Below are positions 22,610-35,693 of a stretch of 64,000 nucleotides of DNA, piece after piece (position 1 is the stretch's first letter; each line of letters begins with the position of its first letter). Where the stretch lies: assembly GCA_003971905.1 (NCBI GenBank), contig RSEE01000069.1:310001-374000 (forward strand), in the 5' to 3' direction. The notes beneath the pieces were generated by a model that was given only the letters and a program-made list of their open reading frames with translations, did no database searches and had not been told where the DNA came from. This DNA comes from Moniliella sp. 'wahieum'. Its lineage: Eukaryota; Basidiomycota; Moniliellomycetes; Moniliellales; Moniliellaceae. Made by a program: the position numbers and the translations under genes.

Positions 22610-23688
22610 ATGGGCAGCTGCCATCTCGACCAGTGGATCTCGCAGCTATGCGAGTGCAAGTATCTCTCGGAGCCGGATATGGAGTCGCTTTGTGCGCGCG
22701 TCAGGCCATCCTGATGGAAGAAGCCAACATCCAGCCCGTCTCGAGCCCCGTGACTGTCTGTGGCGACATTCATGGCCAATTGTGGGACTTGCTGGAACTG
22801 CTGCGTGTCGGAGGCCGCCGCCGCAGCACGTCCTACATCTTCATGGGCGACTTTGTCGATCGCGGCTACTTTTCGCTGGAGACCTTCTCGTTGCTCATGG
22901 CGCTCAAGGCCCGGTGGCCCGACCGGGTAACGCTCTTACGGGCAACCACGAGTCGCGCCAGATCACACAGGTGTACGGGTTTTACGATGAGTGCCAGCAC
23001 AAGTATGGGAATGCGAATGTGTGGAAACTGTGTTGCCAAGTGTTTGACTACCTCAGCTTGGCGGCCATCATTGATGGTCGGATCCTGTGCGTGCACGGCG
23101 GTCTCAGTCCCGAAGTGCGCATGCTGGACCAGATTCGTACCCTCTCCCGTGCCCAGGAAATCCCACACGAAGGCGCCTTTTGTGATTTGATGTGGTCCGA
23201 CCCGGAGGAGGTGGACACGTGGGCCATGTCCCCCCGCGGTGCAGGATGGCTGTTTGGCAATACGGTTACCACCGAGTTCAACCATCTCAACAACCTCGAC
23301 TTGATCGCCCGCGCACACCAATTGGTGCAGGAAGGCTTGTACGTCCCCTTCCCCACCCGCCGTGTCGCTACGAGACTCAGGGCTGACCGCTTGGAACCGG
23401 CTTAGCAAACTCATGCACGACAATCAGATCGTGACTGTTTGGTCCGCACCCAATTACTGCTACCGGTGCGGCAATGTGGCCTCGATCTTTGAGGTGCCCG
23501 ACTTGCTCAACTTGCCTGCTGACAATACAGGCCCGCAAGCCGACGGTGACACGTTGAATCAGGGCAGTAGCAGGGTAGGCCACTCGGCCTCGCATGCTGC
23601 GTCGCTTTCGGAACCGGGGACCGAATCGGACAGCTTGTCGACCGACGCTCTCGCTCGCTCTCTCTCTCCTCCTCCCCTACCTCTCTAG
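22610..23688 (+). CDS. SIT4: PPP-family Ser/Thr phosphatase, Sit4/PP6 type
   Basis: Metal-dependent protein phosphatase catalytic subunit; Sit4/PP6 acts in G1 progression and nutrient signalling with SAP partners. From [19 protein letters not shown] (22610) it shows the metal-site motifs GDIHGQ (about 22760), GDFVDRG (about 22850), [18 protein letters not shown] (about 22940) and [15 protein letters not shown]. It continues [10 protein letters not shown] and [11 protein letters not shown], and after an intron at 23339-23405 (67 nt, GTACGT donor, TTAG acceptor) [43 protein letters not shown] and the NIQPV segment favour Sit4/PP6 over PP2A, PP4 or Ppg1. Two frame shifts, near 22700 and 22935, are probably indels. 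The predicted C-terminus is a Ser/Pro-rich extension (ends SLSPPPLPL) without the usual YFL tail; a missed final intron is possible. Confidence 0.9.
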
Positions 23689-26600
23689 ATTCCTCGCATC
23701 CATCTACGCCCACTGACCCTGCTCCCCCCTCCCTCGCCGACACGCGGCACAAGTCCCCCCGTCTCATCTTGGTTTCCCACCCCCATCTGCGTCCGCCGCG
23801 TCGGCGCCTGCATCCCGATCTGGATCCGGATCCGCGTCCCTCATTGGCCCAGGCCATTTTAAGATCTTCTCTGCTGTGCCCGACACGGAACGGACAACGC
23901 CCAGTCGAATGGCCGCATCGCAGTACTTTCTCTGACCTTGGGCACGACACTCGACACTCGACATTCGCATGCATCATGGCCATCCACCATGGCCCGCTCA
24001 ATGGACCACCATATCTTATCACTTACTTGGCCTGGCCTGGCCTTGCTTGGGGCACTGGTCGGCGCGCCTTGTCCAACTGGAAGCTAGAGGTGTGGCAGGG
24101 CTTGAAGTATGGCCGGTCACCGTCGAAACAGTTAAGGGTCGTGTGATTGGAGCGTTTTGGTGCTGGGTCGACTAGGTGACTATTAGACTGGAGCCACGGC
24201 AGCGTTAGGGGGCCTGGGGAAGGGTTCGATCCGACTGTTGCCTGTTAACCCATAGGATATCCAGGTCATTAATCATTGGCCCTGTCGAGCACAAGGCGTG
24301 GCTCAGAAGCGGCAGGATGAGCCTCCACTTGCCTTGTTGCTCCGAGAAGTGTCGATGTCTTGGAGGAGCACCATTCTTTTCAGAGGCAGTTCCAGTTGCT
24401 TCTATGTGATGAGATGATTTCGCGATGCCGCAATACCAATGCATAATGCATTACCCTTTGGCCCCAGCCTTTCCCACCATACAAGACCGTCGCGTGTGTA
24501 AGCGGGAGAGCGAGACATGCTAGGTTACAGGTGTGCCCCCTCACATGATCCCGGGTGCGCTTTCCTCTCATCTTCCCACGTGCGGTCTCACAGTGTATGT
24601 TCGTTGAGTAGACCGACAAGCTCGCGCTCAGATTGGTCGCGACCGCAACGCGGTCCTCAGTACTATTGCTCCTTCTATTGCAAGTGTGAACAACACATGT
24701 AGGCAACAGTGTGGGACCCCCTCTGCTGACGCCCAGTTTTCGTACGGGACTCTCCTTATGTAAGGGAGCTCCAGAACCTACGACAGGCGCACAATCTTTC
24801 TCGGGCGCATACGTTCTCGCAATCATTGACCATGGAGGAAACAACCGACTATACGCCACGAGGCGAGGAGCTCCACCGAGGTGGGCTGCGGGATGTGGGT
24901 TGAGCCCAGGCGGGTTGGATGCGTGTTTGCTGATGACGGATGGAGAGGGACCAAATAGGTTTGGGTGGGAATACTCCCCACGACTAAGGAGGCGATCAGG
25001 AAGCTCCTTCTCTTTGTAACTCGCTGACACACTAGACGTGTTGGGGGGGGTTAGATGTGGAATCATGCAAAAACATGAGCTGCTAGTATGTGTCGTCCCT
25101 GACTAATTCTGAGAGAAGAATATGCCAATGTGGACGGGGCACACTCGAGCAAGTTCCGTTCTTCCCTTGATATCCACATGCGAATCAGAGGGTGGGACGC
25201 GAGAGGCATGTCACCCAGTCTATAGTATGGATACTTTGGACTCCGGGAAAACGAATTACAGATGATGGGTGGGTGTGTCTTCTCTCTCAAAGCCATCTCA
25301 TACACGCATACGCTTAGGATGGAAAAGGCGATCGCTGCTTTCATCGGGGTGCATGCGCCTTTTTTTCTCTCACATCTTATCCCACAGTGATTGTACCAGC
25401 CTCTCGGGCCACCCTTCCCCGGCTTCTCTCGCCCACTATGAGCAAGGTGAACATATGCTCGTATATTCATTACTATACTATAGGTCCTTCAACCCCACTG
25501 CAGTATTTAGTAGGTGTCCATACCCTTGCATCGTAGCTCGATATCTGAAGTATAGATCTTGGAATGGATAAGGTGGTTTTGGCCCGGCTTGCCTCGTTCT
25601 CAAAAGTGTCGCTGGCGCACATCCGTCCGTCTGATGGAAAATACGGAATGGCCAGGGTTGAAGGACATCTGGCACCTATACCCGCCCTCTTGGGACTATC
25701 GCTACAGTTCCTACGAATCGCCTGGCACACGACCAAGTATATACTTTGTTTTCCCCGTTCACAAGCACATGGGAGAAAAGAACCTTCCCCTCTCTCGCTT
25801 CGGAGCCTTATTCATACGTGAGATGCCTGCCTTTGCGTCACAAGCGATCCCCCCTCCTTGAAAGAGCAGCGTCTCTCTTTTCCAGCTCGCAACCTTTCCT
25901 ATTCCTTCTGCAGGGGGGCGGATGGACTTTAAACTGATGCCTGCGTAAGGTCCTGATTTGCGCTGTGGAGTAACCTCGGTATGATGGGGGGTCTGACCAT
26001 TCCCCCCCACCGGATTTGTTTTACCTGCGGCGCACTTGCCCCTCTGTCTTGACCGAGGAGATAAGCGACTGTTGGCTTGCCCATACGCCGTACCGACTGG
26101 CTGCAGACTTTTGCCCTACGGTTCATCGCCCACGTTTTCCTAGGTTTTGCCGGGGCGATGGGGGCCTCCTCAACTTGGCACGAATTCAATGCACGCGATC
26201 TTTGTTTGACGCCATTATATCCTCTTCACCTCTTCATGTGATCGTCCCCAACTGCTCACGATCTGGTGGGCACATTTACCTCTCTGCAGCAGTGCCTTCC
26301 CCGTTCGTATCTCGTCTTAATCGCACACTGGAAGAAAGACCGGATGTTGTGGTGCCCCATCCCCCCCCCGCCTCGCACATTATATGTGTTAGGCCGACCC
26401 GCGGGTCCTAACTCCTCATCACAGGAACAGACATTATGGGTACTGTAAGTAGGCCCGGCCAACTTGCCTACGACCGTCCCTACCCGTGTACCAGCTGTGA
26501 CCTCTTTTGCTTCCACCGAGTTGCGCTGATGCTTGGATTGGTCCCTGCCGCTCTCGCGGTGGAGGCGATGGCGTGACATGGCCGGCCTGAAGGTTTGGCC

Positions 26601-27584
26601 AAGTACTAAATGGGGGGGGGGGCGTGAAAGTTGAAGACGTTGACGCCACTGGTAGCCTCCAGGGGGCGGCCAGACAGTTGCCCTCCCGAACTCGCATCGC
26701 TTCGCTGGGTTCGGTGCAAACGCCATGGGCTAGGGAGCGGCTGTTCTTCTCGCCCAGAGGTTGGTTGTGCAAGGCAGATCAGATCAATAGTCAGTCCTGC
26801 GCCCCTTCCCCCTGGCATCAATGTCTCAACCTCCAACGTGTTCGCCGTTGTTCAACGTTCAACCGCTGCGCCCACTCAGTACTCACGGACGAGAGAGAGG
26901 CCAATGCTGTTGACCAAGTGGGCCAGCTGCTTCCTGGTGCGTCTGCTGGGCCGAGCGGAGGAGGGGGCCCGATACATATGCGTCTTTTGCCAGCTGTCTC
27001 TGCTACGGCGGGGGGCACTGAGTACGCAGGGTGTCTGGAAGGGGGCCGTGAAACGCGGGCGGCGTCACGTCAGTGGGCAGCCCCGCGTGAGCATGGCGCG
27101 TGGCCAACGAACAGGGGCGAGGATGTGAGACGAGGCGTGGCCGGCAGCGGACATGCGGTCGGCCTTAGGCCATAGGACGGATGGAATGGGGGGATGGTGG
27201 CGTGATGGGGCGGTGATGTGCCGTGGGAGAGGGGATGATACGGTGCAACCGCGCAGAGCCGAGCGAGCCGCGGGAGGCTGGCAGGCGGGCAGAGCGCCAC
27301 AGTGCGGATGCTCCGGAGGCGGCAGGCGACACTGGGCGGGTGCGGGCGGCGACACAGTGGCGCGCCGCCCGCGGCAAGCCATGGGCGCTGCGGGCTGGGC
27401 GCAGCGAGAGCTGGCTGGTGCTGGCGTCGGGCGGGTGCTGGCTGGTGCTGGCTGCTCCCCCGTGTGCCGCGCTGTGCTGGCCGGCGGACGCGTGCGGTGC
27501 GCCGCGCCGACTTGGATTTTTCTGCGCCCAGCCGCTCGCCAGCCGGCCGGTGCTCACCACCACCACCACTGCCCCCCCCCCACC
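23689..27584. other. Long region without a supported gene
   Basis: Almost 4 kb with only short or unconvincing open frames. The longest (24380-25066, minus, 228 codons) has no motif, no splice support and a composition like the surrounding non-coding DNA, so I do not call it. A TTCAACGTTCAAC motif lies at 26851-26863. The last 400 bases upstream of BEM1 are GC-rich and end in a C-run before its ATG. Confidence 0.45.
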
Positions 27585-30295
27585 ATGCGTGGCCTCCGCG
27601 ACCTCCGCCGCTCCCTCACACGCGGCGAGCGCGAGCGCGCCGCACAGGAGCTCGCCGCTCCCCCTCCAGCACCACCTCCTCGTCCCGCGACCACCACCGC
27701 TCCATCCACGGCGCCTTCAGCCTCGGCCGCAGCAGCAGCGCCGTCGGCAGCCCTCCGCTCGCCGTCTCCCCCCCCTCTCCACCGCCCCCGCCCACTCTGC
27801 CGTCAACGCACGCGACCCCCCCAGCTCATCATCCAGGCCGTCGCCTCCAGCGGCGCCGCGCCCCTCCCGCCGGCTGCCTGTCCTACAATGTCGGCGACTT
27901 TTTCCACGTCCAGCATGAACCCCCTCCCACTGCCGACTGGTTCGACGCCGTCGACCCCATCCACGGCGCCGCCGGAAGGGTACCCCAATCCGACTTTACT
28001 GTCCTCACCCGCACCACCCACCAGCCCATCACGCCTTCCTTCCCCTGTCCCCCGGCGGGGCGACGACTACCTCGCGCTCCTCTACCAGCATGTCCCACCT
28101 CTCCCCGGGCCACCACCCCGCCCATCACCCTCCCGGCTCCCATCCCGCCACCCGAGGCATGCTCGCCCGCGTCCGATACGACTTTACTGCGGAACGGAAC
28201 GATGAGATGAGCGCAGCAGAAGGGACAGAGGTCATGATCTTGGCCCACTCCACCAAGGAGTGGTACGTTGCTCGCCCCTTGCCCGTGCTGACTACCGAGC
28301 GGGAGCAAGGCCGACTGGGGCAACCCACTGCGGCCCAGTTGGCCAATGCAGGCAAAATCGGCCTGCTGCCCGCAGCGTACGTTTCGCTGTGCGATCCTAC
28401 CTCGGGTCGCATCCTGGCCGACCACGAGGCGGAGGCACTCGTCTTTACTGGCGTCATCCCCGCCCGTCGAGGAGTGGAAGCGTCGCGTCAGTGCGTTTAC
28501 CTATGCCAGCCAACAGGCGCAGGCACGCCAAGCTCAGGACAAAACTCAGCAGCACACTCAAGACCACGCTCTGCCCCCTCCTTCGCATCAAATGCCCGCC
28601 CCCTCCTACCCTCCCGTCCATGCTCACCCCCCCGTTCACACCCCCTCCTCCCCGCCAGTCCAATCCCATCCTCTCACCTCGACCGATCCAGAAGGAAAAC
28701 CCTCTCCTTCCCCGGTGCCTTCTGCTGTGGGCGCGGCCGATGCTTTGATCGAAGGGGCTGACCCTGCCGAGTTGCTTCGCGCCGGCTACCTTCCTCCTGG
28801 CGGCAGTCCCCTCCCGACCGGTATGGTCACTTCGGCTCGGGTGGAAGGGGTGCACTTTGAGCAGGGCGACTATTGGTTCCGCGTGCGGGCCACACACTTA
28901 TCTTGGCCTCCTCCCCCCGCTCCTGGTCCCTCCCGAGGCTTGCGTTTGGCCCATGGTGGACGTGTGCCCGCCCGGCCACCGGTCCCGGAGGACGAATTTA
29001 ATGAGGAGGAGGAGGAGGACGATTTGGAAGGGATTGATGATCTCACACCTCCTCGAGACGACGACCCGCCACTTCCCCAGCCCCCGGACGAACTGCCCAA
29101 GGCCCAGCCGGGGCAGGTGCATGATCTGATTCTCTACCGCTTGTACGAGGACTTTTACGAGTTCCACATTGCCCTGTTAGACTATTTCCCGCAGGAAGCT
29201 GCCTTGGGCCAGGCTGAGGCCCACCGCCTTGCCGTTGCTGATGAGGCAGGCGTCCGGGCCAGCACGGGGTCCAACGTGTCCGCATCTGGGTACAATGCAT
29301 CGCTGCCTCAGGTCGACTCGCAGGGCCGAGCGTTCCTTCCGCTTATGCCGGGCCCGGTCCCCCCAGCTGCTCAGCAAGAGGAGCCGTCCCCGCCTGGAAT
29401 CATCGATGCGGCATGGGAGCAGCAAGCGGCCGATTTGAACCTGTACACTTCCCAGTTGACTGCCTTGCCGCTGTACATTGCACGCTCTGAGCTGGTTCGA
29501 CTCTTCTTTGAGCCCAGGCCTGGGGACGGATGCGTCCTGGTCAATTCCCCGCCTGATCCGCTTGCCCGCAGGGAGGCAGGCACACCCTTGTATTCCTTCA
29601 CTGCTTCTTCGGCCAGCGCAGAGGGGCCCGAGGCTGAGCACTTGGCCCGCCAGCTGTCCAACACCCACCTCGGTCCCGGATCGGCCGTCAGATTGTCTGG
29701 CTCCAGCGGACAGCTCGACCCTGCCGCTCTGGGGGGGTTGGGCATGAGCCGAAACTGTTCCACTTCCTCGGGTGCGTCCCTCCTGGCTGCCGATGCCCAC
29801 CACCTCGGGCGCCGGTGGCAACGAGGTATCCCTCCCTGGCAATCGGGGATCTCACACGACATCTACCTCCAAGTCTGCTTCCACCAAGTCGTGGGGCTCT
29901 ACGGGGTCGGGATCCGTCCCGTTCAAGACGCCTCCCATGGCACGCGGGCCGACCGGTACCTCGTCGTACGGCACACCCGCGTCGCACGCTGCTACCCCCA
30001 ACGTGGCGGGGGAAGCGTTGAAAGTCAAAGTACTGCATTTGGGCACGGGGGATGTGGTGGCGCTGCGGGTCCCAAGGGGTCCACGTTGGACCAATTGGCT
30101 CAACGTGTGCGCGACCGGTTCCCCCCCTCGTCGCATGACGGAGGGCCGCTGCAGCTGCGCTATAACCCCCACAACCCGTCTGCCCCGGCGGCCGCGCCGG
30201 ACCAAGCCGAGTTGCTCTCGCTCGATTCGGACGAGGCTTTGGCCAGCTGGGCCGAAGGAAGGACTAAGTTGACCCTGTTTGTAGGACCGCAGTGA
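27585..30295 (+). CDS. BEM1: Bem1/Scd2-type polarity scaffold (SH3-SH3-PX-PB1)
   Basis: Scaffold that links Cdc42, its exchange factor Cdc24 and PAK kinase at polarity sites. The start MRGLRDLRRSLTRGERERA (27585) is followed by an Ala/Pro/Ser-rich linker. A first SH3-like block (LSYNVGDFFHV, WFDAVDP, GRVPQSDFTVL) lies near 27880-28005 and a second SH3 (MLARVRYDFTAERNDEMSA, KEWYVARP, IGLLPAAYVSL) near 28158-28395. The PX domain (about 28815-29515) has GDYWFRVRATHL, LILYRLYEDFYEFHIALLDY and an acidic insert (DEFNEEEEEDDLEG), ending ALPLYIARSELVRLFF. The C-terminal PB1 domain has ALKVKVLHLGTGDVVALRV, LDQLAQRVRDRF and ELLSLDSDEALASWAEG, ending FVGPQ at 30295. Domain order is that of Bem1. Several frame shifts (near 27890, 28130, 28330, 28470, 28910, 29840) separate the blocks. 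No intron is clear. CDC5 follows in tandem. Confidence 0.88.
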
Positions 30296-31318
30296 GCACC
30301 ATCGAGCACGATGGAAGTACCATTTGCTTTCCCCCCTCGTTCTGCTCGACCTACCCCACCTACTCGACCTACCCCTATCTTCCTCCCCTCTGCCCTTCCT
30401 TTTGTTATCGTGCGCCTATCCACTACCTCTGCCTCCATCTACATCTACCATCTGCCCCCGCACCCGGGCCATTGTGTGCGTTGCAAATCCGCCCCCCTCT
30501 CCGCATGCCACATGCCACTTGTCTGCCTCCTCGCCTCCGTCCTCCGTCCACCGCGCCGTACCTGCCCAGAAAAGCCGGCGGAGGGGAACGCAAGCGAAGC
30601 GAAGCGCAGCGAACGCAACGCAAGGAACATCTTGGTGTGAGCTGTGACGCCTCCCCTCGTTCGCTTGGCACGATGCTGTGGCCGCTTGGGCTAAGGATCA
30701 GACTTGGATTCCTCGCCTGTGCAAATCCACACGGCTGGGGTGGCGCTGCGATGTGGGGTCGGCCGGTGGGTTTGGGCGGAGATGAATGTTGATACGCGCA
30801 GGGAGACCAATGTAGGAGTGCGTTGGATGGTGGGTCTGTAGGTGCTTGGTGCTGGGATGGCAAGAGAGATCTGGTGATCTGGTGATCTGGTGATCTGGTG
30901 AGAGCTGAGAGTGGGTTAGCGACTGTGTTCGTCTACTGCTGCCCATCCCCTGGCCATCGACTATCCCCCACGGAAGCAGGCACGTGCAGCGCTCCCACGT
31001 GACCCGGGGTGGGTGTTTCGGATGGGGCAGCGTGGGGCTGGGCGCTGGGCTGGACGGCCCAGGGAGGAGGTATCCTTTAGCAGGCAAGCGGCAGCTGAAC
31101 ATTGCGTTCCTTTCCCCCGTGCGACGCGCGCGGGTATGTTGATGGTGTATCCAAGAGCCAACCCTAGCGCCCGCTGCCCCGGGCCCAGGCAGGGGGCCGC
31201 TGTGGGGACTAGGGTTGGGCCAGGGCCGCTGCCTAGGTGTGTGTGTGTTGGGCTACCTGCTGCTGCTGGCCTCCGTCGGCGGCGTCTGCTGTCCTGCTGG
31301 GCCCCCACCACCCTCGCC
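30296..31318. other. BEM1-CDC5 intergenic region
   Basis: CT-rich BEM1 3' flank, four tandem copies of GATCTGGT near 30869-30900, and a C-rich leader before the CDC5 start. No gene seen. Confidence 0.5.
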
Positions 31319-33919
31319 ATGTCTGCCGTGCCTGCGCTCCCACGCGAGCTGCGGCCCATCCAGCCCTCAGCCGACCCCCGCACCCGCGGCCCTGCCGCCG
31401 TCCGCAGCGCCGGACGCCTGGCCGACGACAAGGAGAACCAGCCCGGCGCACCCCCCGTTGGCGCCGCCGCCAAGGCGCCTCCTGCCTCCACCAAGCAGCA
31501 CACCAGCAAGAAATCCGTCCTGCCCACCGCCCCTGCTGTCATCGTCGACGCCCACGGGTACGAGTACCAGACCGGTCGGGTCCTGGGCCAGGGTGGGTTT
31601 GCGCGCGTGTACGACGCCCAGGCCGCCGACGGCACTCACTACGCTTTCAAAGTCATCGACAAGGCTCGGTCCTCTCCTCCAAACGCAACCGTGGAAAGCT
31701 CCTGGCCGAGATGAAAATCCACAAGTCGATGCGCCATGCCCACATTGTTGGCTTCCTGGACGAATTCGAGGACTCGAGCAACGTTTACTTTAAGCTGGAG
31801 CTCTGTGCTTACGGTGTATGTTTCTGTTGGATGCTCTGACTCCTGCGCACTCCCGATGGGCGTGCGAGGCCGTATCGTATGCTAACTTTTTTTTCTTCTG
31901 GCTCCAGAGCATCAACGACATGATCAAAAAGCGCGGCCGTTTCAGCGAAGAGGAGTCGCGCTACTTTGGTCCAGATTCTGACTGCCTGCCAACATATGCA
32001 TCTCAACTCGGTCATCCACCGTGACCTCAAGTTGGGCAACATCATGCTCGACGGCAACATGCAGATCAAAATCGGAGACTTTGGCTTGGCTGCGCTCTTG
32101 TCGTACCCCGAAGAGCGCAAGCGCACCGTCTGTGGAACACCAAACTACATTGCCCCCGAGATCTTGTACGACCAAGGCCAGGGCCATTCCTTCGAGGTGG
32201 ACATTTGGTCCGTCGGGGTCATTCTCTACACGCTCGTCGTTGGCAAACCCCCCTTTCAAACTTCCAACGTGCAAAAGATTTACGAACGCATCAAGCGCAA
32301 CGAATATGAGATCCCGCCCGACTGCCCCATCTCCCCCGAGGCCCACGATTTGATCAATGCCATTCTGCAACCCGACCCGCTGCTCCGGCCCACGCTGGTC
32401 CAGATCATGAACCATCCCTGGATCACCATGGGCGCTGTGCCTCTCAGTCTGCCGGCCAGTTCGGTGAACGCGATGGCCATCTTGCCCCCCATCTCCCTGC
32501 CCCAAAGCCAAGCCAACCTGCTCCACCTTCAACAGATCGGTAACTGGATCCCCAATGCGGACGAAGAGTTGCCTGAGGAACTGGAGGACGTAGAGATGAC
32601 CGACGCTGAGCCCGCTGGGCGCGAAGATCTTCGGTCTCGTCTGGGCGCCATGGTCGACATTGAGAACCAGCGTGCCCAAGCCAACTCGGAGGCCGAACAG
32701 GCAGTCAACCCCGACATGCCGGTCTCCACGTTGCTCAAAGCTGGGCAACCCTTGCAAAAGGTCCCTCCTCTGCTGCAGCCGCCTTGCGTGCCCCGCGTCG
32801 CCCGCCTCTTGCTTCCCATTCTTCTTCTGCTACCCCTCCCACCACCCGTCCCCCCTTCACGGCCCGCATTGTCGACCACCTCGCGGCGGCGATGCGCGCA
32901 TACGAAGCCAATACGGATCTGGCCATCCCCTTGCCTCTGGACGCTCTCCCCGCTTCGGTCGCCCTTGGCCCTGCTAAGACACCAATCATGGAAGCACAAC
33001 CGCGTTCGGATGGGACGGTGCGTCGTTGTCCCCTACGCCTGCGGCGTTTATCCTCTCGTGGCTCGATGCGTCGGACCGGTACGGGTTGGGCTATGCCTTG
33101 TCCAATGGCTCGGTGGGCGTGCATTTCCGAGACGGGTCGACGACGGTGCTTGCGCCGTCGCGAACCGGGTTCGAGTACGTTTGTCCTACCCGGCGAGCGG
33201 CGGCCGTGGGACCGAGCTCGGCCGATGCCGAGTCTCAACTGGGTTCGGATCTGTTGCGCCGAAAAGAGTACCCTCTCCCGCGCAACAGTCACGGCGACGT
33301 GCTTTCCGAGGCAGCGACAGACCAGGCGGCAGCGCTGCTGAGACAGGCGGCCGAACAGTACCTCTCCAAAGACCTGGTTAACAAACTCGAAATCCTCATG
33401 TACTTCCAAGCCGAGATTACTGACCGGTTGTGCGGCGCGGACCATCCGTTGATGCGCGTCGCCTCGGCCGGCAGCTTGGAGGGAAAGCCACTGCCCTTTG
33501 TCCACCGTTGGTTCCGCGCCAGCACAGCGATCGTCTTTGTGTTTTCCGACGACCTGGTCCAGTTTAACTTTTACGACCACATCAAGGTGCTCATCTCGAA
33601 CCGCGGCGCCGTCGTCGGCGCCATGGTGCCTAACGAGGCACCGCTCGCTGGCTCCCCTGGTGGACCACCGGCTCACCTGCTGTTCACTTGGCGCCTCGAT
33701 GAACTGGTCAACATTACCCGTCGCGACCGGTCGCAACGCGAGGCCGCTGCGCTCGCGGCTGCCCATGCCGCCACGGCTTCCCGTCCCGCCGTCCCGCTCT
33801 CGGACTTGGTCATGATTAACATCACTTCCCCCGAAGAACGCAGGGCCGCACGAAGAGTGTGGCGTAAACTTCCGGTTTGCTGGGAAGTTTTGGCCAAGAG
33901 CTCCGGGCTGGACGTGTAA
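31319..33919 (+). CDS. CDC5: Polo-like mitotic Ser/Thr kinase
   Basis: Drives mitotic entry and exit and cytokinesis; docks on phosphorylated targets through polo boxes. After MSAVPALPRELRPIQPSADP (31319) and a basic, Pro-rich N-terminus (SAGRLADDKENQP), the kinase domain begins GRVLGQGGFARVYDA (glycine loop) with the ATP lysine in YAFKVIDK. An intron at 31816-31907 (92 nt, GTATGT donor, GCTAAC branch, CCAG acceptor) precedes SINDMIKKRGRFSEEESR. Catalytic motifs are HRDLKLGN and DFGLA, with the activation segment RTVCGTPNYIAPEIL (polo-type). The domain ends LRPTLVQIMNHPWI. The polo-box region shows SWLDASDRYGLGYALSNGSVGVHF, LEILMYFQAEI, FVHRWFRASTAIVFVFSD and VQFNFYDHIKVLIS, ending WEVLAKSSGLDV at 33919. 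Frame shifts near 31670, 31970, 32770 and 33010 look like indels. Length about 830 residues. Confidence 0.93.
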
Positions 33920-35551
33920 CGTGTAAAGCCCTGGTTCCGCTTTCCCCCCCCCCCCCCTCCCTATTGAAGCCCCCCCACGACCGTCGGTCCCGATCCCATC
34001 TGAGCTCTTGTTGCCCTTCCCCTTTTGCCTTCGCTTCGCCGCCTTCGCCTTCGCCCTTCGCCTTTCATCTTTCACCTTCTCTCGCCCTGGCTGTCCTGGG
34101 GATCGCAACCCCCTCTGAAGGCTGCTCGCTCTGTCGTTTGCCTTGCTGCGGCTTGCACTGCTATATAATTCTGGTAGGGTGCTGCGCCCCTTGCTCACCC
34201 CCCTCCATTCAGGCTCAACTCTTTTCATCTTTTTTACCCTTACCTTATTACCTTTACCTTTACCCAACCTACATCACTACCCCACTCGCGTCCGCGCTCC
34301 AGTCCCGTTCCCCCCACCCACTACGCGTCTTTCCCTTACTGCCCGCTGATCAACTGCTCCCCCTCCTCCCCGTACACCCCTCGTCGCTCTCTTGCTGCTG
34401 TTGTCGGCCCCGCGCTGCGCCTTATAGTCCATGCCACTGGCCTAAGGCCTAATCCTCGAGTCGCTTGCCCTCTCGCCACCCTACTGAACTACCCCCTTGT
34501 ACGCCTGCCACATGTCGTGCCGGACCAGATAGTCGGATCGAACGTGCCGCAGTACAGGCCTCCATGGGCTACGGCCCCACGGCGCATGGATGGCCCGCGC
34601 TGGTGCGCTGATGCGCGGTCGGAGGGTCGGGCCCAGGATTAGATCGATTAGCGAGGGGCTGTCACGTGTCACAGTGACATGCGACATGGAATGGGCGGGG
34701 GGGAACGTTCATCAATTATTTGTGCGCGCCTGCGGCCGCAAGCTCGTTGCGAGGTGCGAGGTAGTGAGTGGAGTCAACGTGGTCAACGGTGACCGGTGTG
34801 GACGTTTAGCGTACTCCCCAGTGGCCGGTGGCGAACGATGGAACGGTGCGGGAAGGGGGTTCAACGTTGTTCAACCTCTGTTGCCCACTTTGACCGTGAT
34901 GGGCTCGCGTTCGGGCTGTTTGTACTTGGGGTAGCTGGAGCTGCCGACGGTGGTTTCGGTCCTGCATTTCTTTGGGTAGTTCTTTGTGCACACCCCGTCG
35001 ATGAGACTGGAGCGGAGGTGGCATTGGGGCCAACGTGAGGAGTATGGATCATGCAGCGCGTGACAGTCTGGTACAGGTTGGGTTCGGTGACAGGGTCTGG
35101 AATCTGAGCGGTAACAATCGCGTCGATCTTCTCAACCGTGTCTGGCTTTGGTATGGGCTTGAGGATGAAGAGGCAGTGCGCATGAGGAGGCCACGTTTCT
35201 GGAACTCGATGGTGTGCATAAAACTGTCGACTTGGCCGAGGACGTGCCTCTTGGTAATATCGTCGAGAAACTCATCGTTCAACGTTCAACTGAACGTTCA
35301 GCCTGATTGCGAGCCTGTGGTGACCGGTGACCAGTGAACGTTGAAGGTGTTGAACGAAGCTGAACGTGATAAACGGTTCTACTCGCCCCTGCTGTTATAC
35401 TACTCGCATCTTTGGTCCCCCCAGCCCGCGGGCCAGCTGGGCAGGCCAGAGATCCAGGCGCAGCGCGACCGAACTGAATGGAAGGATGATCGATGAAAGG
35501 AGTACTACTGTACTAGTATTCAACCCGATCACATTAGGGTCTTGCTCTTGC
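33920..35551. other. Intergenic region with clustered AACGTT motifs
   Basis: A C-run at 33943-33958 and CT-rich tracts to about 34350 follow CDC5. No gene seen. Between 34761 and 35375 the sequence repeatedly uses TCAACGTT and TGAACGTT words (for example 34861, 35276-35300 and 35335-35368), partly as inverted pairs. Confidence 0.45.
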
Positions 35552-35693
35552 TTACTGCTCTCGGTGCTTGTACCAAATACACCAGTACGTTAGGTTGTCC
35601 CCCCAAGCAGGACCCTGGGTTAGGGACGGGGGCCAAGCGAAAAGAGACACATTGTTTTGTTGTGCTACAGTAAAAGGGAAACCAAGAGAATGG

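Noticed and set aside
24215-24240. GGTTCGATCC as a tRNA T-arm
   Set aside because: The flanks do not pair and no cloverleaf can be drawn.
24380-25066. 228-codon minus-strand open frame
   Set aside because: No motif, no splice context, and composition like the surrounding non-coding DNA.
32735-34267. 510-codon minus-strand open frame across the CDC5 polo-box region
   Set aside because: Antisense shadow of CDC5. The plus strand carries conserved polo-box motifs and this frame none.
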